Assembly (NCBI RefSeq): GCF_042847215.1 | Contig: NZ_AP031500.1 | Location: 3,224,001-3,288,000, forward strand | Source: Gilvimarinus japonicus | Lineage (GTDB): Bacteria > Pseudomonadota > Gammaproteobacteria > Pseudomonadales > Cellvibrionaceae | Length of the DNA: 64,000 nucleotides | Direction of reading: 5' to 3' | Shown: one piece after another, positions 8,925 through 17,139 of the stretch | How the letters are laid out: each line of letters begins with the position of its first letter | Numbering within the stretch: the stretch's first letter is position 1 | Made by a program: the position numbers and the translations under genes | Notes under the pieces: model-generated | Seen by the model: only the letters and a program-made list of their open reading frames with translations | Database searches by the model: none | What the model was told of the DNA's origin: nothing

Positions 8925-9851
8925 TTACGCCGCGACTAGTGCCCCTTGATGTTGGGCAACACCAATGGTCAATATACACCCCGAGTTAAACGCTAAATAA
9001 TCTTGCTCTACACCGTCTGAGAAAACCACACCATTTTCCGGCATGAAAGACTCCAGTTGCAGAGTTTTGCTCTCGGTGACTTCTCCAAATACCAGTGATG
9101 CTCCAGTGGTTTGACTCGGGAAGGGTTCGCGAACGGCAAACTGCAACCAGCGGTCGTCCCAGGCAAAACCGCCAGACAAGGGGTGCCCGAATTTTCCGGT
9201 TACCCCCATGGCACCGGCCAAAATGGACTGGAACCAACCGCTGGACCCCATGCCAGTCGATACAATGACTCCAGACGATGAGTGGCTCTCTGACTGGCCG
9301 TTCCAACTTAGCCGATATCGAGCCGATGTGTGGGTTTTGGGGCCAATAAACAGATCGTTTACCGCAAGCAAGGTTTGACCGTCGTTGGTGGAGGCTTGTG
9401 CAAAGGTGACCGCTTTAATGCCGGCTTGCTTGGCGTCTACCTGAGCCACAATTTCTGCGAGATCATTGACCCGAAAAGGCAGTAATTGGCCATCCCAACG
9501 ATCAGGGTCCGGGTTAATCGCAATCACCGGCTGGCCTTTCAGGTATTTCAGCGTATTCGCAACCAAACCATCTTGACCAATCACCACCACGATATCGTCA
9601 GGGCTGAACTGATAGGTCGGTAGCAGGTTACGCTCCAACCACTGAAAGCGACCGCGCTCCTTGAGGCAGCGCTCTACCTCATTGAGCCGTTGCTGATACA
9701 GGTCGTGCTCATCCAGGTAGTCCTGAACATCCACCTGATTGTGCTCAAGGTAGAACCTGGCCTGTGGCCAGGTATTGAAACGTTCTACCAGCTCTTGCAT
9801 CCGCGTCTTGCGATGAACAACGACAAACCGTTGTTGACTGCGCTGACTCAT
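8925..9851 (-). CDS. NAD-kinase-fold protein, divergent
   Basis: A 308-residue protein related to ATP-NAD kinase / diacylglycerol-kinase-fold enzymes. It has VVVIGQDGLVANTLKYL in the position of the NAD kinase GGDGT motif, keeping the Asp but replacing the second Gly and the Thr. NDLFIG stands in the place of the NE motif, and GVIVSTGMGSSGWF in the place of the conserved STPTGSTAY segment. An N-terminal 80-residue helical extension is not typical of housekeeping NAD kinase. It is the second gene after the SPFH gene (4-bp overlap, ATGA). Known for the fold: phosphorylation of NAD. Inference: a paralogue serving the NAD cluster, perhaps with another substrate. Confidence 0.7.
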   Translation of the reverse strand: MSQRSQQRFVVVHRKTRMQELVERFNTWPQARFYLEHNQVDVQDYLDEHDLYQQRLNEVERCLKERGRFQWLERNLLPTYQFSPDDIVVVIGQDGLVANTLKYLKGQPVIAINPDPDRWDGQLLPFRVNDLAEIVAQVDAKQAGIKAVTFAQASTNDGQTLLAVNDLFIGPKTHTSARYRLSWNGQSESHSSSGVIVSTGMGSSGWFQSILAGAMGVTGKFGHPLSGGFAWDDRWLQFAVREPFPSQTTGASLVFGEVTESKTLQLESFMPENGVVFSDGVEQDYLAFNSGCILTIGVAQHQGALVAA

Positions 9852-10870
9852 TGACGGACCGCCTTTTTCATCATGTTGGTGAACACCTCAGGGCCGATGT
9901 TGAGTTCCCCGATCTTTCCAGCATTCTGCGCCATAGCCTCCATGGCCATCGCCATCATTTGTTCCGGCTGCATGTTGGCTAAGGCCATCGCTTTCAAGTT
10001 TTCAACGGGTAACTCGCTGAAGGCTTTCATACGGGCGGCGATGGCGTAGGCTTCAGAGTCGGCCTCTTGTTTACTGTTCTCTACACTCAGCAATACCAAC
10101 TCTTTGCGTTGGTTTTCCGCTTCAATCTCCGCCTTAATACGCTCTTGCTCGCTTTGAGCGTTGCCTCGCATGATCGCTCGCTCGTTGTTAATGCGAGACT
10201 CAGCGATTTCCTGCTCTTTCTGTTGAATGACAAGCTCGGTCTGCAGCTCCGCGTCTTTGATGGTGCGTTCTTGCTCGACCGCCGACTTACGGCGAGCGTA
10301 GATGGCATCATCGGCCTCCTTGAGGATAGATTCACGGGCCTCGGCTTCCAGAGCTTTGCTCGTCTCGGGTGAGGGGGTAATGGCTGCCACCGAGGCATCA
10401 ACCAACGCCATACCCAGCTCGTCCAGAACGGGCTGAACCGCCAATTCGGTTTTCATGAGCTCGACCAGTGGTTGGCTCAAAGCTAAGGAGTCTCTCAAGG
10501 CTACTGATTGCACCTTATTCTGGACGATAGATTGTGCCGCTCGTACGACCCGATCCGTCAGTTTCAGTGGGCCCTCAGAGGCGTACGACTGACCGTCAGC
10601 TTTGAGGTTAAAGTTCAACACGTCCGCAATCTTGTCTGGGTCAATTACGCGGAAGCTGATTTGCCCTTGTATACGCACGGACTGGTAATCGGCAGTTTGC
10701 AGATTAAAGATAAAGGGGGCTTCCTGCACGCTAACGGGAATGGCGGCTATTGAGCTAGTGGCCTGCATATAGAAAAAGCTTAAGCCTTTGCCCTTTTTAC
10801 GTACTCGACCGCCTGAGGTCTTGATCACGTAGGTGGCGGAATCTGCCTTGTAGTATTGAAATCCGAACAT
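9848..10870 (-). CDS. SPFH / Band 7 domain protein
   Basis: A 340-residue protein with an SPFH (stomatin/prohibitin/flotillin/HflK) domain over about 1-190 and a long charged coiled coil (about 190-285, rich in E, Q, K and R). A Met/Ala-rich tail (MALANMQPEQMMAMAMEAMAQ) follows. No transmembrane helix is evident, so membrane attachment would have to be peripheral. The start at 10870 has a strong ribosome binding site (AAGGAGG). It heads the two-gene minus-strand operon with the NAD-kinase-like gene, and its promoter carries two putative NrtR operators. The function is unknown; such proteins scaffold membrane microdomains or form ring assemblies. Confidence 0.8.
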   Translation of the reverse strand: MFGFQYYKADSATYVIKTSGGRVRKKGKGLSFFYMQATSSIAAIPVSVQEAPFIFNLQTADYQSVRIQGQISFRVIDPDKIADVLNFNLKADGQSYASEGPLKLTDRVVRAAQSIVQNKVQSVALRDSLALSQPLVELMKTELAVQPVLDELGMALVDASVAAITPSPETSKALEAEARESILKEADDAIYARRKSAVEQERTIKDAELQTELVIQQKEQEIAESRINNERAIMRGNAQSEQERIKAEIEAENQRKELVLLSVENSKQEADSEAYAIAARMKAFSELPVENLKAMALANMQPEQMMAMAMEAMAQNAGKIGELNIGPEVFTNMMKKAVRQ

Positions 10871-10886
10871 GCCGTCCTCCTTGAAT

Positions 10887-10944
10887 AGTGTCTTTTGGTC
10901 ACTTTGTTGAGGCGATAGTGTCTCAAGGTCACTATTGCTGTCAA
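10887..10944 (-). promoter_or_regulatory. Promoter and two NrtR-type operators for the SPFH operon
   Basis: On the minus strand a perfect TTGACA (10944-10939) is followed after 18 nt by CACTAT (10920-10915). Two 17-bp sites, AGTGTCTTTTGGTCACT (10887-10903) and AGTGTCTCAAGGTCACT (10917-10933), share AGTG...CACT ends; one covers the -10 box and spacer, the other the transcribed leader. Placement implies repression. Confidence 0.65.
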
Positions 10945-10954
10945 GGTTATTTTG

Positions 10955-11020
10955 TGTCTTTTAGACAAAAAGTTTGTTCCTGGTTATCAGTCGTCGTAGA
11001 ATAAGTGTCAAACAGACACT
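10955..11020 (+). promoter_or_regulatory. nrtR promoter with flanking operators
   Basis: TTGTTC (10974-10979) and TAGAAT (10997-11002) are spaced by 17 nt. The operator AGTGTCAAACAGACACT (11004-11020, perfect AGTGTC/GACACT dyad) covers the expected start site. A shorter dyad TGTCTTTTAGACA (10955-10967) lies just upstream of -35. The same pattern recurs at the prs promoter. This predicts autoregulation by NrtR. Confidence 0.65.
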
Positions 11021-11034
11021 AATAGAGAGCTTCA

Positions 11035-11748
11035 ATGAACGAAGAAACTTATTTGCGTGACTATGACCCCAAAGCCTTCGACTCGCCGCTGTTGAGTGTG
11101 GACGCGGTACTTTTTACCTACCGTGATGGGCAGTTGGAGGTGCTGTTGGTGGAGCGATCCAATCACCCAGAGATGGGTAAATGGGGGCTGCCAGGCGGCT
11201 TTGTTGACCTTGATGTGGATGAAACACTTGAGGACACCGTCATTCGTAAACTAAAGGAAAAAACCGGCGTTGTCCCACCGTACGTAGAGCAGCTCTCAAC
11301 CGTAGGGAATCGCAGCCGAGATAAGCGCGGGTGGTCGGTAACGGTATGCTACACCGCACTCATCGCTCATCAGGAGTGTGAAACGCATATAGACTCTGTA
11401 TCCGACGCGAAGTGGGTCAACCTTAAGGACTTGGAAAAGCTGGATCTGGCCTTTGACCACAAAAGTATCATCGCAGCAGGCCGCGAGCGCCTCAAACAGA
11501 AGGCGTTGTATTCAATTGTACCCGCCTACACACTGCCGGAGAAATTTACGCTTTCAGACCTGCAGCATGTTCATGAGGTGTTGCTGGGGAAACCTCTGCA
11601 GAAAAAGTCGTTTCGCCGTCGAATTGAGCAGGCAGATCTGATCGTCGACACCGGTGAGAAGTCGGCCGAGAAAGGTCGCCCCGCCACTCTATACCGGTTA
11701 AAGCCTGAAGCGAGCCAGCACACATTCATTCGTAACCTCGAGCTATAA
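11035..11748 (+). CDS. nrtR: NrtR-family transcriptional regulator (Nudix plus winged helix)
   Basis: A 237-residue protein. Residues about 20-150 are a Nudix domain with the expected GG...E...R.L.E..G frame, but two of the catalytic glutamates are replaced by lysine (RKLKEKTG instead of REUxEExG), which fits a ligand sensor without hydrolase activity. Residues about 165-237 form a winged helix (LSDLQHVHEVLLG, KKSFRRRIEQADLI, EKGRPATLYRL), the NrtR DNA-binding region. Known for the family: repression of NAD metabolism genes, relieved by ADP-ribose or related ligands. It heads the operon nrtR-nucleotidase and probably controls all three promoters of the cluster. Confidence 0.88.
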   Translation: MNEETYLRDYDPKAFDSPLLSVDAVLFTYRDGQLEVLLVERSNHPEMGKWGLPGGFVDLDVDETLEDTVIRKLKEKTGVVPPYVEQLSTVGNRSRDKRGWSVTVCYTALIAHQECETHIDSVSDAKWVNLKDLEKLDLAFDHKSIIAAGRERLKQKALYSIVPAYTLPEKFTLSDLQHVHEVLLGKPLQKKSFRRRIEQADLIVDTGEKSAEKGRPATLYRLKPEASQHTFIRNLEL

Positions 11749-11758
11749 GGGATATTGC

Positions 11759-12229
11759 ATGCGCTTTGAAGGTAAGAAGATTGTCTACATCGATATGGAC
11801 CACGTGCTGTGTGACTACGAGGCCGGTTTCAACGCTCACCAGACGAAATACCCGGAGCTGGCGTATCCACAGAGTCAGCCGGGCCTTTATATTGGCCTCG
11901 ACCCCATGCCGGGTGCCGTCGACGCATTCAAATGGCTGTCCGCGCAGCCTGAGCTCGAAGTGTTTATTCTGACATCGCCCTCTGAGAAAAACCCACACTG
12001 TTACAGTGAGAAGCGGCAATGGGTTGAAAAATACCTTGGGATGGAGACCGTTAATCGACTGATCATCAGCCCCCACAAGGATCTCAACCGGGGCGACTAT
12101 CTGATTGATGATAATGTCGCAGGAAAGGGGCAAGATCATTTTGAGGGGGAGTTGATTCACTTTGGCTCAGAGCAATACCCTAATTGGCAGAGTGTTACGA
12201 CATACTTTTCTAATTTAGCTGCACGCTAG
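11759..12229 (+). CDS. HAD-superfamily 5'(3')-deoxyribonucleotidase-like protein
   Basis: A 156-residue small HAD phosphatase of the 5'(3')-deoxyribonucleotidase type. The N-terminal motif VYIDMDHVLCDYEAG gives the DxD nucleophile pair, LTSPS gives motif II, and DYLIDDN gives the C-terminal acidic motif. It starts 10 bp after nrtR with AGGGA upstream and has the length of the NT5C family. In this setting it could dephosphorylate a nucleotide of the NAD cycle, such as NMN, but the substrate is inference. Confidence 0.8.
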   Translation: MRFEGKKIVYIDMDHVLCDYEAGFNAHQTKYPELAYPQSQPGLYIGLDPMPGAVDAFKWLSAQPELEVFILTSPSEKNPHCYSEKRQWVEKYLGMETVNRLIISPHKDLNRGDYLIDDNVAGKGQDHFEGELIHFGSEQYPNWQSVTTYFSNLAAR

Positions 12230-12308
12230 TGTTAGTGCGCACTCAATCACGCATACAATAAAGACTAATCAGCATCGCACCTTCCAAGCTACCCTTATGA
12301 ATAAAATT

Positions 12309-12374
12309 AGTGTCGATTAGTCACAAAAGGCTTGACGAGAAGCCGGACCGCCCATATAGTGTCCTTAAGCCACT
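12309..12374 (+). promoter_or_regulatory. prs promoter with two NrtR-type operators
   Basis: TTGACG (12332-12337) and TATAGT (12355-12360) are separated by 17 nt. AGTGTCGATTAGTCACA (12309-12325) lies just upstream of -35, and AGTGTCCTTAAGCCACT (12358-12374) overlaps -10 and the start site. The layout is the same as at the nrtR promoter. Confidence 0.65.
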
Positions 12375-12408
12375 AAGGTGCATTGATAACCACAACAAGG
12401 ATTTACCC

Positions 12409-13269
12409 ATGAAAGTTACCGCTATTTCTGGAAAAGGACATGAAGAAACCCTACTGACCTACGACACTTTCACCTTTTCCGGAGGGGAGGAGCATATTCG
12501 TTTCGGCACTGAACCAGCGGATGATATTGAGACCATCAAAATCACTGTCAAATTAACCGACTCTTCAAGTATTTTGAAGCTGATTCTCGCTGTTGATGCT
12601 CTTAGAAGAAAGTATGGCCCTAAAGTATCCATTGAATTGATCAGCCCGTATTTTCCATACGCTAGGCAAGACCGGGTTTGTGTAGAAGGTGAAGCTCTTG
12701 GCGCGCACGTAATGGCTAACCTGATCAATACATTAGGCTTTGATCAGGTCACTATTTGGGATGCGCATAGTGATGTCTCTCCTGCACTTTTGAACAATGT
12801 CACAAATATACCTCAGGGAGTCATTATTGAGCGGCACGCAGAGCTGGCACAACGACTTCGAGATAAAAAGCTAACACTTGTATCTCCAGATGCTGGAGCG
12901 ACCAAGAAAACCCAAAACGTCGCAAAGTTCTTTGGCGGCGGCATTGAGGTCATGCAGGCGGATAAAGTCCGAGATTTAAAAACGGGAGAAATAACCCATA
13001 CCAGCATTCACGGTGATGTGGCTAACAAAGATGTTTTGATAGTTGATGATATCTGTGATGGAGGAAGAACCTTTATTGAACTGGCAAAAGTCCTCAAAGA
13101 AAAACAATGCGGAAGAATCTCACTCTATGTCACTCACGGCATTTTCTCAAAAGGAATAGAGGTGTTTAACGGCGTAATAGATAACATCTATACCACTGAT
13201 TCTATCAATGAGTTCCACGCGACAAATAAAACTGAAAATCAAGTAAATTTAAACATAGTTAATATTTAA
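12409..13269 (+). CDS. Ribose-phosphate pyrophosphokinase-like enzyme (Prs or ADP-ribose variant)
   Basis: A 286-residue PRPP-synthetase family protein. It shows YARQDR (ATP loop), DAHSD (metal-binding), SPDAGA and the PRPP loop VLIVDDICDGGRTF. It is shorter than housekeeping Prs (about 315) and lies in an NAD salvage cluster. It ends 10 bp before the NAMPT-like gene, so the pair is one unit. The frame is open from a GTG at 12310, but that GTG is inside an operator and upstream of the promoter; the ATG at 12409 with AAGG is right. It could make PRPP for NAMPT, or be an Adps-type enzyme pyrophosphorylating ADP-ribose; sequence reading alone cannot tell. Confidence 0.85.
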   Translation: MKVTAISGKGHEETLLTYDTFTFSGGEEHIRFGTEPADDIETIKITVKLTDSSSILKLILAVDALRRKYGPKVSIELISPYFPYARQDRVCVEGEALGAHVMANLINTLGFDQVTIWDAHSDVSPALLNNVTNIPQGVIIERHAELAQRLRDKKLTLVSPDAGATKKTQNVAKFFGGGIEVMQADKVRDLKTGEITHTSIHGDVANKDVLIVDDICDGGRTFIELAKVLKEKQCGRISLYVTHGIFSKGIEVFNGVIDNIYTTDSINEFHATNKTENQVNLNIVNI

Positions 13270-13279
13270 GGGACCAGAT

Positions 13280-14881
13280 ATGACCATTTCAGCACCAAGC
13301 ATGCAGAAAGATGTTTACAAGGAATTCCACGGACGTGCCTACCACCCAGACGTCACTGAAGTATACGCAAATTACACGTCACGCTCTGGTAAGAATAGCA
13401 ATGTTGCCGGTAACAATAAGGTTGCCTTTGTTGGCCTTCAGTACTTCATAATGAGTTACTTGCTAGAGGAATGGGACAGTTTTTTTAAGGCGGAGAAGCA
13501 AGAAGCTGTCGCAAATCACAAAAGAATAATGAGCGCCATGCTTGGTTACCCAGTCGATGTGAAATACCTGGAGGATTTGCATGATCTGGGATACCTCCCT
13601 TTACGAATAAAAGCGCTCCCCGAAGGCACCCTAGTACCTTATCAAGTGCCGCCGCTGACTATTGTGAATACGAAAGAAGGGTTTCAATGGTTAACAAACA
13701 TGATTGAGACCGTTCTAAGCTGTGAAAACTGGCCTATTCAAACGAGTGCCACTACCTCTACAGCCTACATGAAGGTATTCAAAGAGTTCGCGCTCAAAAC
13801 AGGTTTACCGCTTGATTTCGTGCCTTTCCAAGGCCATGACTTTAGTTTTCGGGGTATGTTCGGAAAGCACGCGGCAGCGATGAGTGGCTTTGGTCATTTA
13901 GCCTCTGGGTTGGTTGGAACGGACACCATTCCCGCTGTCCTGTTTGCCGAAAAGTACTATGGCGCAGATGTGGACAAAGAACTGGTAGGTTGCTCTGTTG
14001 ATGCAACAGAACATTCTGTCACCTGCTCCTGGATAATGGAGGGCGAGATTGAATTCTTTCGTTATCTTATGCAAGAGCAGTCTCCAACAGGAATCCTAAG
14101 TGTGGTGTCAGACACATGGGACTTCTGGACATTGGTAACAGAGTACCTTCCAGAACTTAAAAACGAAATTCTGGCTCGTGACGGTACTCTAGTCATTCGT
14201 CCCGACTCAGGTGATCCGGTGAAGATTCTGACTGGGTATATAGCGTCTAGCGAAGGTGATTACGCCGACAAGTTTGAGCATATTAAAGATGCGTCGGAAG
14301 AAGCTTTTAAAAATGGTTTTGAAGCCTTTTGCTGGAATGGTGTGAACTACGCTGTCATGGATGAAAGTGGTGATATCACTGCATTAATGGATTGTGAGAT
14401 TAAGGGGCTGATTGAGTGCTTGTGGGATACGTTTGGAGGCACAACCACAGACAAAGGGTTCAAATTACTCGATGAGCACATCGGCGCCATTTATGGAGAT
14501 GCCATAACCTTGGAAAGGCAAAGGCAGATTCTACAACGGCTTGCCGATAAGGGCTTCGCCTCGAAGGTAGTGCTTGGCATTGGATCGTACAGCTATCAGC
14601 ACGTCACCCGGGACACACACGGTTCTGCCGTAAAAGCGACCAGTATCGTGAAAAATGGAGAGCGCATTGCAATCTTTAAGGACCCCAAAACGGATACCAA
14701 GAAAAAATCTGCAAAGGGGCTTTTAAAAGTAGTAAGGGAAAACGGTGAGTTAGTGCTTATCAACGATGTCAGCGAAGAAGAGGAGAAAGATACGCTCCTG
14801 AAGACCGTATTCGAAGATGGGAAGCTAATTAAAAAAACCACGCTTCAGGAAATAAGAGCACTTATAGACAGTCAAATTTAA
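13280..14881 (+). CDS. nadV: Nicotinamide phosphoribosyltransferase-like enzyme (NadV/NAMPT family)
   Basis: A 533-residue NAMPT-family protein, which classically joins nicotinamide and PRPP to NMN. Conserved pieces are GHDFSFRGM (about 193), LVGTDTIPAV, the catalytic His segment SVDATEHSV (about 240), the phosphoribosyl site VIRPDSGDPVKIL (about 310), FGGTTTDKGFK, and GIGSYSYQHVTRD. It is about 40 residues longer than human NAMPT, with an acidic/basic C-terminal tail. It is coupled to the prs-like gene. No NMN adenylyltransferase is present nearby. An alternative is a Namat-type enzyme that uses ADP-ribose pyrophosphate and makes NAD+ directly. Confidence 0.88.
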   Translation: MTISAPSMQKDVYKEFHGRAYHPDVTEVYANYTSRSGKNSNVAGNNKVAFVGLQYFIMSYLLEEWDSFFKAEKQEAVANHKRIMSAMLGYPVDVKYLEDLHDLGYLPLRIKALPEGTLVPYQVPPLTIVNTKEGFQWLTNMIETVLSCENWPIQTSATTSTAYMKVFKEFALKTGLPLDFVPFQGHDFSFRGMFGKHAAAMSGFGHLASGLVGTDTIPAVLFAEKYYGADVDKELVGCSVDATEHSVTCSWIMEGEIEFFRYLMQEQSPTGILSVVSDTWDFWTLVTEYLPELKNEILARDGTLVIRPDSGDPVKILTGYIASSEGDYADKFEHIKDASEEAFKNGFEAFCWNGVNYAVMDESGDITALMDCEIKGLIECLWDTFGGTTTDKGFKLLDEHIGAIYGDAITLERQRQILQRLADKGFASKVVLGIGSYSYQHVTRDTHGSAVKATSIVKNGERIAIFKDPKTDTKKKSAKGLLKVVRENGELVLINDVSEEEEKDTLLKTVFEDGKLIKKTTLQEIRALIDSQI

Positions 14882-14892
14882 TTTTCGTGTGT

Positions 14893-15415
14893 GAAGGAGA
14901 CTGTAAATCAAACTGTGTAACTGCCAGTTTATAAATAGTCCTTTAATCGGTCATCGAACATTATCATAAAGTGGTTCAGTGCACAGCGCCAGTTGCGAAT
15001 GGGCATTATCCACTTTTTTAACGCCTCCGTAATTGCAAGGAATACGACTTTCTTGGCCGAGTCATCTGTTGGAAAAAGTTTCCGCTTTTTGATGGCCTTT
15101 CTGATGACGCTGTTCAGCGATTCTATAGCGTTGGTGGTGTAAATTGCCTTGCGAATCTCAGGCGGGTAGCTAAATAGGGTGTTGAGATTATCCCAGTGAG
15201 CTCGCCAGATACGCGATATCTGAGGGTATTTCTCGTCCCAGGTTTCGGAGAGTTGATCCAAGGCCAGTAAAGCCTCCTCCTCGGTCGCTGATTGATAGAT
15301 ACGCTTGAGGTCGGCGGTAACGGTCTTGTAGCCCTCCCAAGGCACGTAGCGCACAGAGTTACGCACCATATGTACGATGCAAAGCTGGATTTGAGTCTGC
15401 GGGTAGGCACCGTTT
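14893..15415 (-). pseudogene. IS256-family transposase, C-terminal remnant
   Basis: The readable frame runs from about 15415 to a stop at 14929 and translates to the C-terminal ~160 residues of an IS256/mutator transposase. Characteristic segments are QLCIVHMVRNSVRYV, IYTTNAIESLNSVIRK and RNWRCALNHFMIMFDDRL; the glutamate in AIES is the last DDE residue. The N-terminal half is missing. An end-like sequence (GAGACTGTAAATCAAACTGT, from about 14898) follows the stop, 17 bp after nadV. It is inactive. Confidence 0.85.
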
Positions 15416-15638
15416 AAGCATTGGGGTCAAAGCATTGGGGGCAGGGACCTGTCGCTTCCAGTGCAACAGACGTTTCATGGCTAACGCCTTGGGCTTCTAG
15501 CCATCTGACAAGCTCCTTATGGCCGCTATGCGTATTGCTAAGCGCCTTAGTTTTGTATTCTCCACTACGAGCAATACAAACATCGAGCTTCTTCTTCGAT
15601 ACATCAATACCAACGGCAACATCATTCATCATATGCAT
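15416..15638 (-). pseudogene. IS110-family transposase, N-terminal remnant
   Basis: Begins MMNDVAVGIDVSKKKLDVCI, the start of the DEDD-type IS110/IS1111 transposase with its first Asp, and runs to VALEATG before breaking into unrelated sequence at the IS256 fragment. About 65 of over 300 residues remain. Its broken end abuts the IS256 remnant, so one deletion or insertion joined the two. Confidence 0.8.
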
Positions 15639-15879
15639 CCTCGTATTCAGGCTTAAAATACATTAGCCTAAGTTACCCTTCGAAATGGATGAACGAAAAA
15701 CAGACCGGTGGACTTATCTGACCCTCAGCTTCAATGAGCTTGTGCCTTGTCAGTCTCAACCGATCTGGCCGTTGCATCAGGGATATCTTCCTGACCATCA
15801 TCGGCATGGTCAATATACGAGGCCTTACATTTCACACTTGCGCATCATTCATCAAAGCTTCTTACTGTCGCATAGCTGA

Positions 15880-16054
15880 CGCCAAACGCATCACCTCGAC
15901 AAGGGATGAAGCGAAAACTGAGATATTTAATTTTATAGAGATGTTTTACAATCCAATAAAACGCCACACTCATACAGGCGGCGTATCGCCTGCTAAGTTT
16001 GAAGATACGTACTTTTTGGAGTCAGCCAGTGTCTAGTGAAGTCTGGGAAGTCCA
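15880..16054 (+). pseudogene. IS3-family transposase (OrfB), C-terminal remnant with right end
   Basis: The frame ending at 16036 contains TRDEAKTEIFNFIEMFYNPIKRHTHTGGVSPAKFE, the C-terminal signature of IS3-family OrfB, including the last glutamate of the DDE triad. The sequence at 16030-16054 begins TGTCTAGTGAAG and ends TCCA, and resembles an IS3 right terminal repeat. The left part is lost. 15660-15880 is undefined, perhaps another decayed element. Confidence 0.8.
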
Positions 16055-16062
16055 AATCAAAC

Positions 16063-17139
16063 TTACCAGCCTAAGTCTTCCTCAAGGGTATCCACCAACT
16101 CACCCGCCAGGCGTTTTTGCGTGATGGTATTGGGGTGATAATCACAGCCATAACCATCCTCGGGCTTAATCTTACCAAAGTCGGCCACCTGAACGACGCC
16201 TGAGGCTATCGCCTCTAAATCGGCTTTTTGTGCGGCGCGAGCATCCCCTGTGAGCATCGGGCTGACCATCAGGTAGACCGGCCGGCCGGGATAATCAGCC
16301 TGCACTTGTGAAACAAACTGCGACATTGCCGCACGATACCCCGGCGCACTGCCCTGCCAAAAATCGTTAGTGCCAATCGCAATCACAACCGCATCGGGGC
16401 GAAAGCGCGAACTATCCCAAGCGCTGTCAAAATCGTCACCCAGCGTCAATTTACGGCGCTCGCCAATAGTCGGATTGATGGGCTCTTCTTCGCCGTACGA
16501 ACGCCATACCCCAATACCGGACCAGGCGATGATGTGGATATCGGCATTAAGCTGGCGCGCCGCAACCCCGGCGTAAGCAAGCAAAGGGGTACTGGTTGCC
16601 TGCGAGTAACTGCAATCTTTACTGGTGCCCTCGACACCATAGCCTGCGGTAATGGAGTCGCCAATAACCAATAAACGGCGCGATGAGGGCGTGGGAGGGG
16701 TGAGTAGCTTGCCGTCTGTGACCGGGTCAGAGGTGAGCGTGGTCACCCCAGCAAACGTTTCGGCCAACCGGGTAAGCCGTACGCGATGGGGAGCGTTCGC
16801 GAGGCCTGCTACCAGGGAGTAGTCTGCCTCTCCAGCCTTTACCCACAGCTCCGAGGGCTCGCCATCCACTTCGACCAAAAACCTAATATCAGCGCTACTG
16901 GCGAGCCGAATTTTGGCGGTGGTACCTTCAAAGCGAAACAGAATGGCCGAGCCGGGCCAACTAAAAGCTGCGCGCCCAGGTTCACGCCGGTCAAATCGGC
17001 CAAGCAAACGTACCGAATCGCCGGAAAACACTTTAGCTGCCTGCGGCTCCTGCGCCTGGGCGGGCACGGTCGATAAAATAGCAGACACAATAGCTACGGA
17101 TAGCGCCAGTGCGCCAATCATACATTTGTTGTTATTCAT
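16063..17139 (-). CDS. CE2-family acetyl esterase (SGNH hydrolase), secreted
   Basis: A 358-residue protein with a signal peptide (1-29, ending AQA). A beta-sandwich-like domain covers about 35-145 and a C-terminal SGNH domain about 150-358. GDSITAGYG carries the catalytic Ser, AIGTNDFW is block III, and CDYHPN carries the catalytic His. The two-domain plan is that of carbohydrate esterase family 2, known in Cellvibrio japonicus to remove acetyl groups from glucomannan and xylan. The start at 17139 has GAGGAG. It is divergent from the TonB-dependent receptor with LacI-type palindromes between them, so it probably deacetylates the mannan imported by the locus. Confidence 0.85.
   Translation of the reverse strand: MNNNKCMIGALALSVAIVSAILSTVPAQAQEPQAAKVFSGDSVRLLGRFDRREPGRAAFSWPGSAILFRFEGTTAKIRLASSADIRFLVEVDGEPSELWVKAGEADYSLVAGLANAPHRVRLTRLAETFAGVTTLTSDPVTDGKLLTPPTPSSRRLLVIGDSITAGYGVEGTSKDCSYSQATSTPLLAYAGVAARQLNADIHIIAWSGIGVWRSYGEEEPINPTIGERRKLTLGDDFDSAWDSSRFRPDAVVIAIGTNDFWQGSAPGYRAAMSQFVSQVQADYPGRPVYLMVSPMLTGDARAAQKADLEAIASGVVQVADFGKIKPEDGYGCDYHPNTITQKRLAGELVDTLEEDLGW

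Noticed and set aside
12310..12408. Upstream GTG extension of the prs-like gene
   Set aside because: The GTG lies inside an operator, before the -35/-10 boxes, and lacks a ribosome site; family similarity begins at ATG 12409.
15660..15880. A fourth transposase fragment
   Set aside because: Short frames on both strands do not match a family I can name with confidence.
16039..16050. A 12-bp match (AAGTCTGGGAAG) to the 3' part of the CAU tRNA, tempting as the right attachment site of an island
   Set aside because: It lies inside what reads as the right terminal repeat of the IS3 remnant, so the match is better explained by the IS end and chance.
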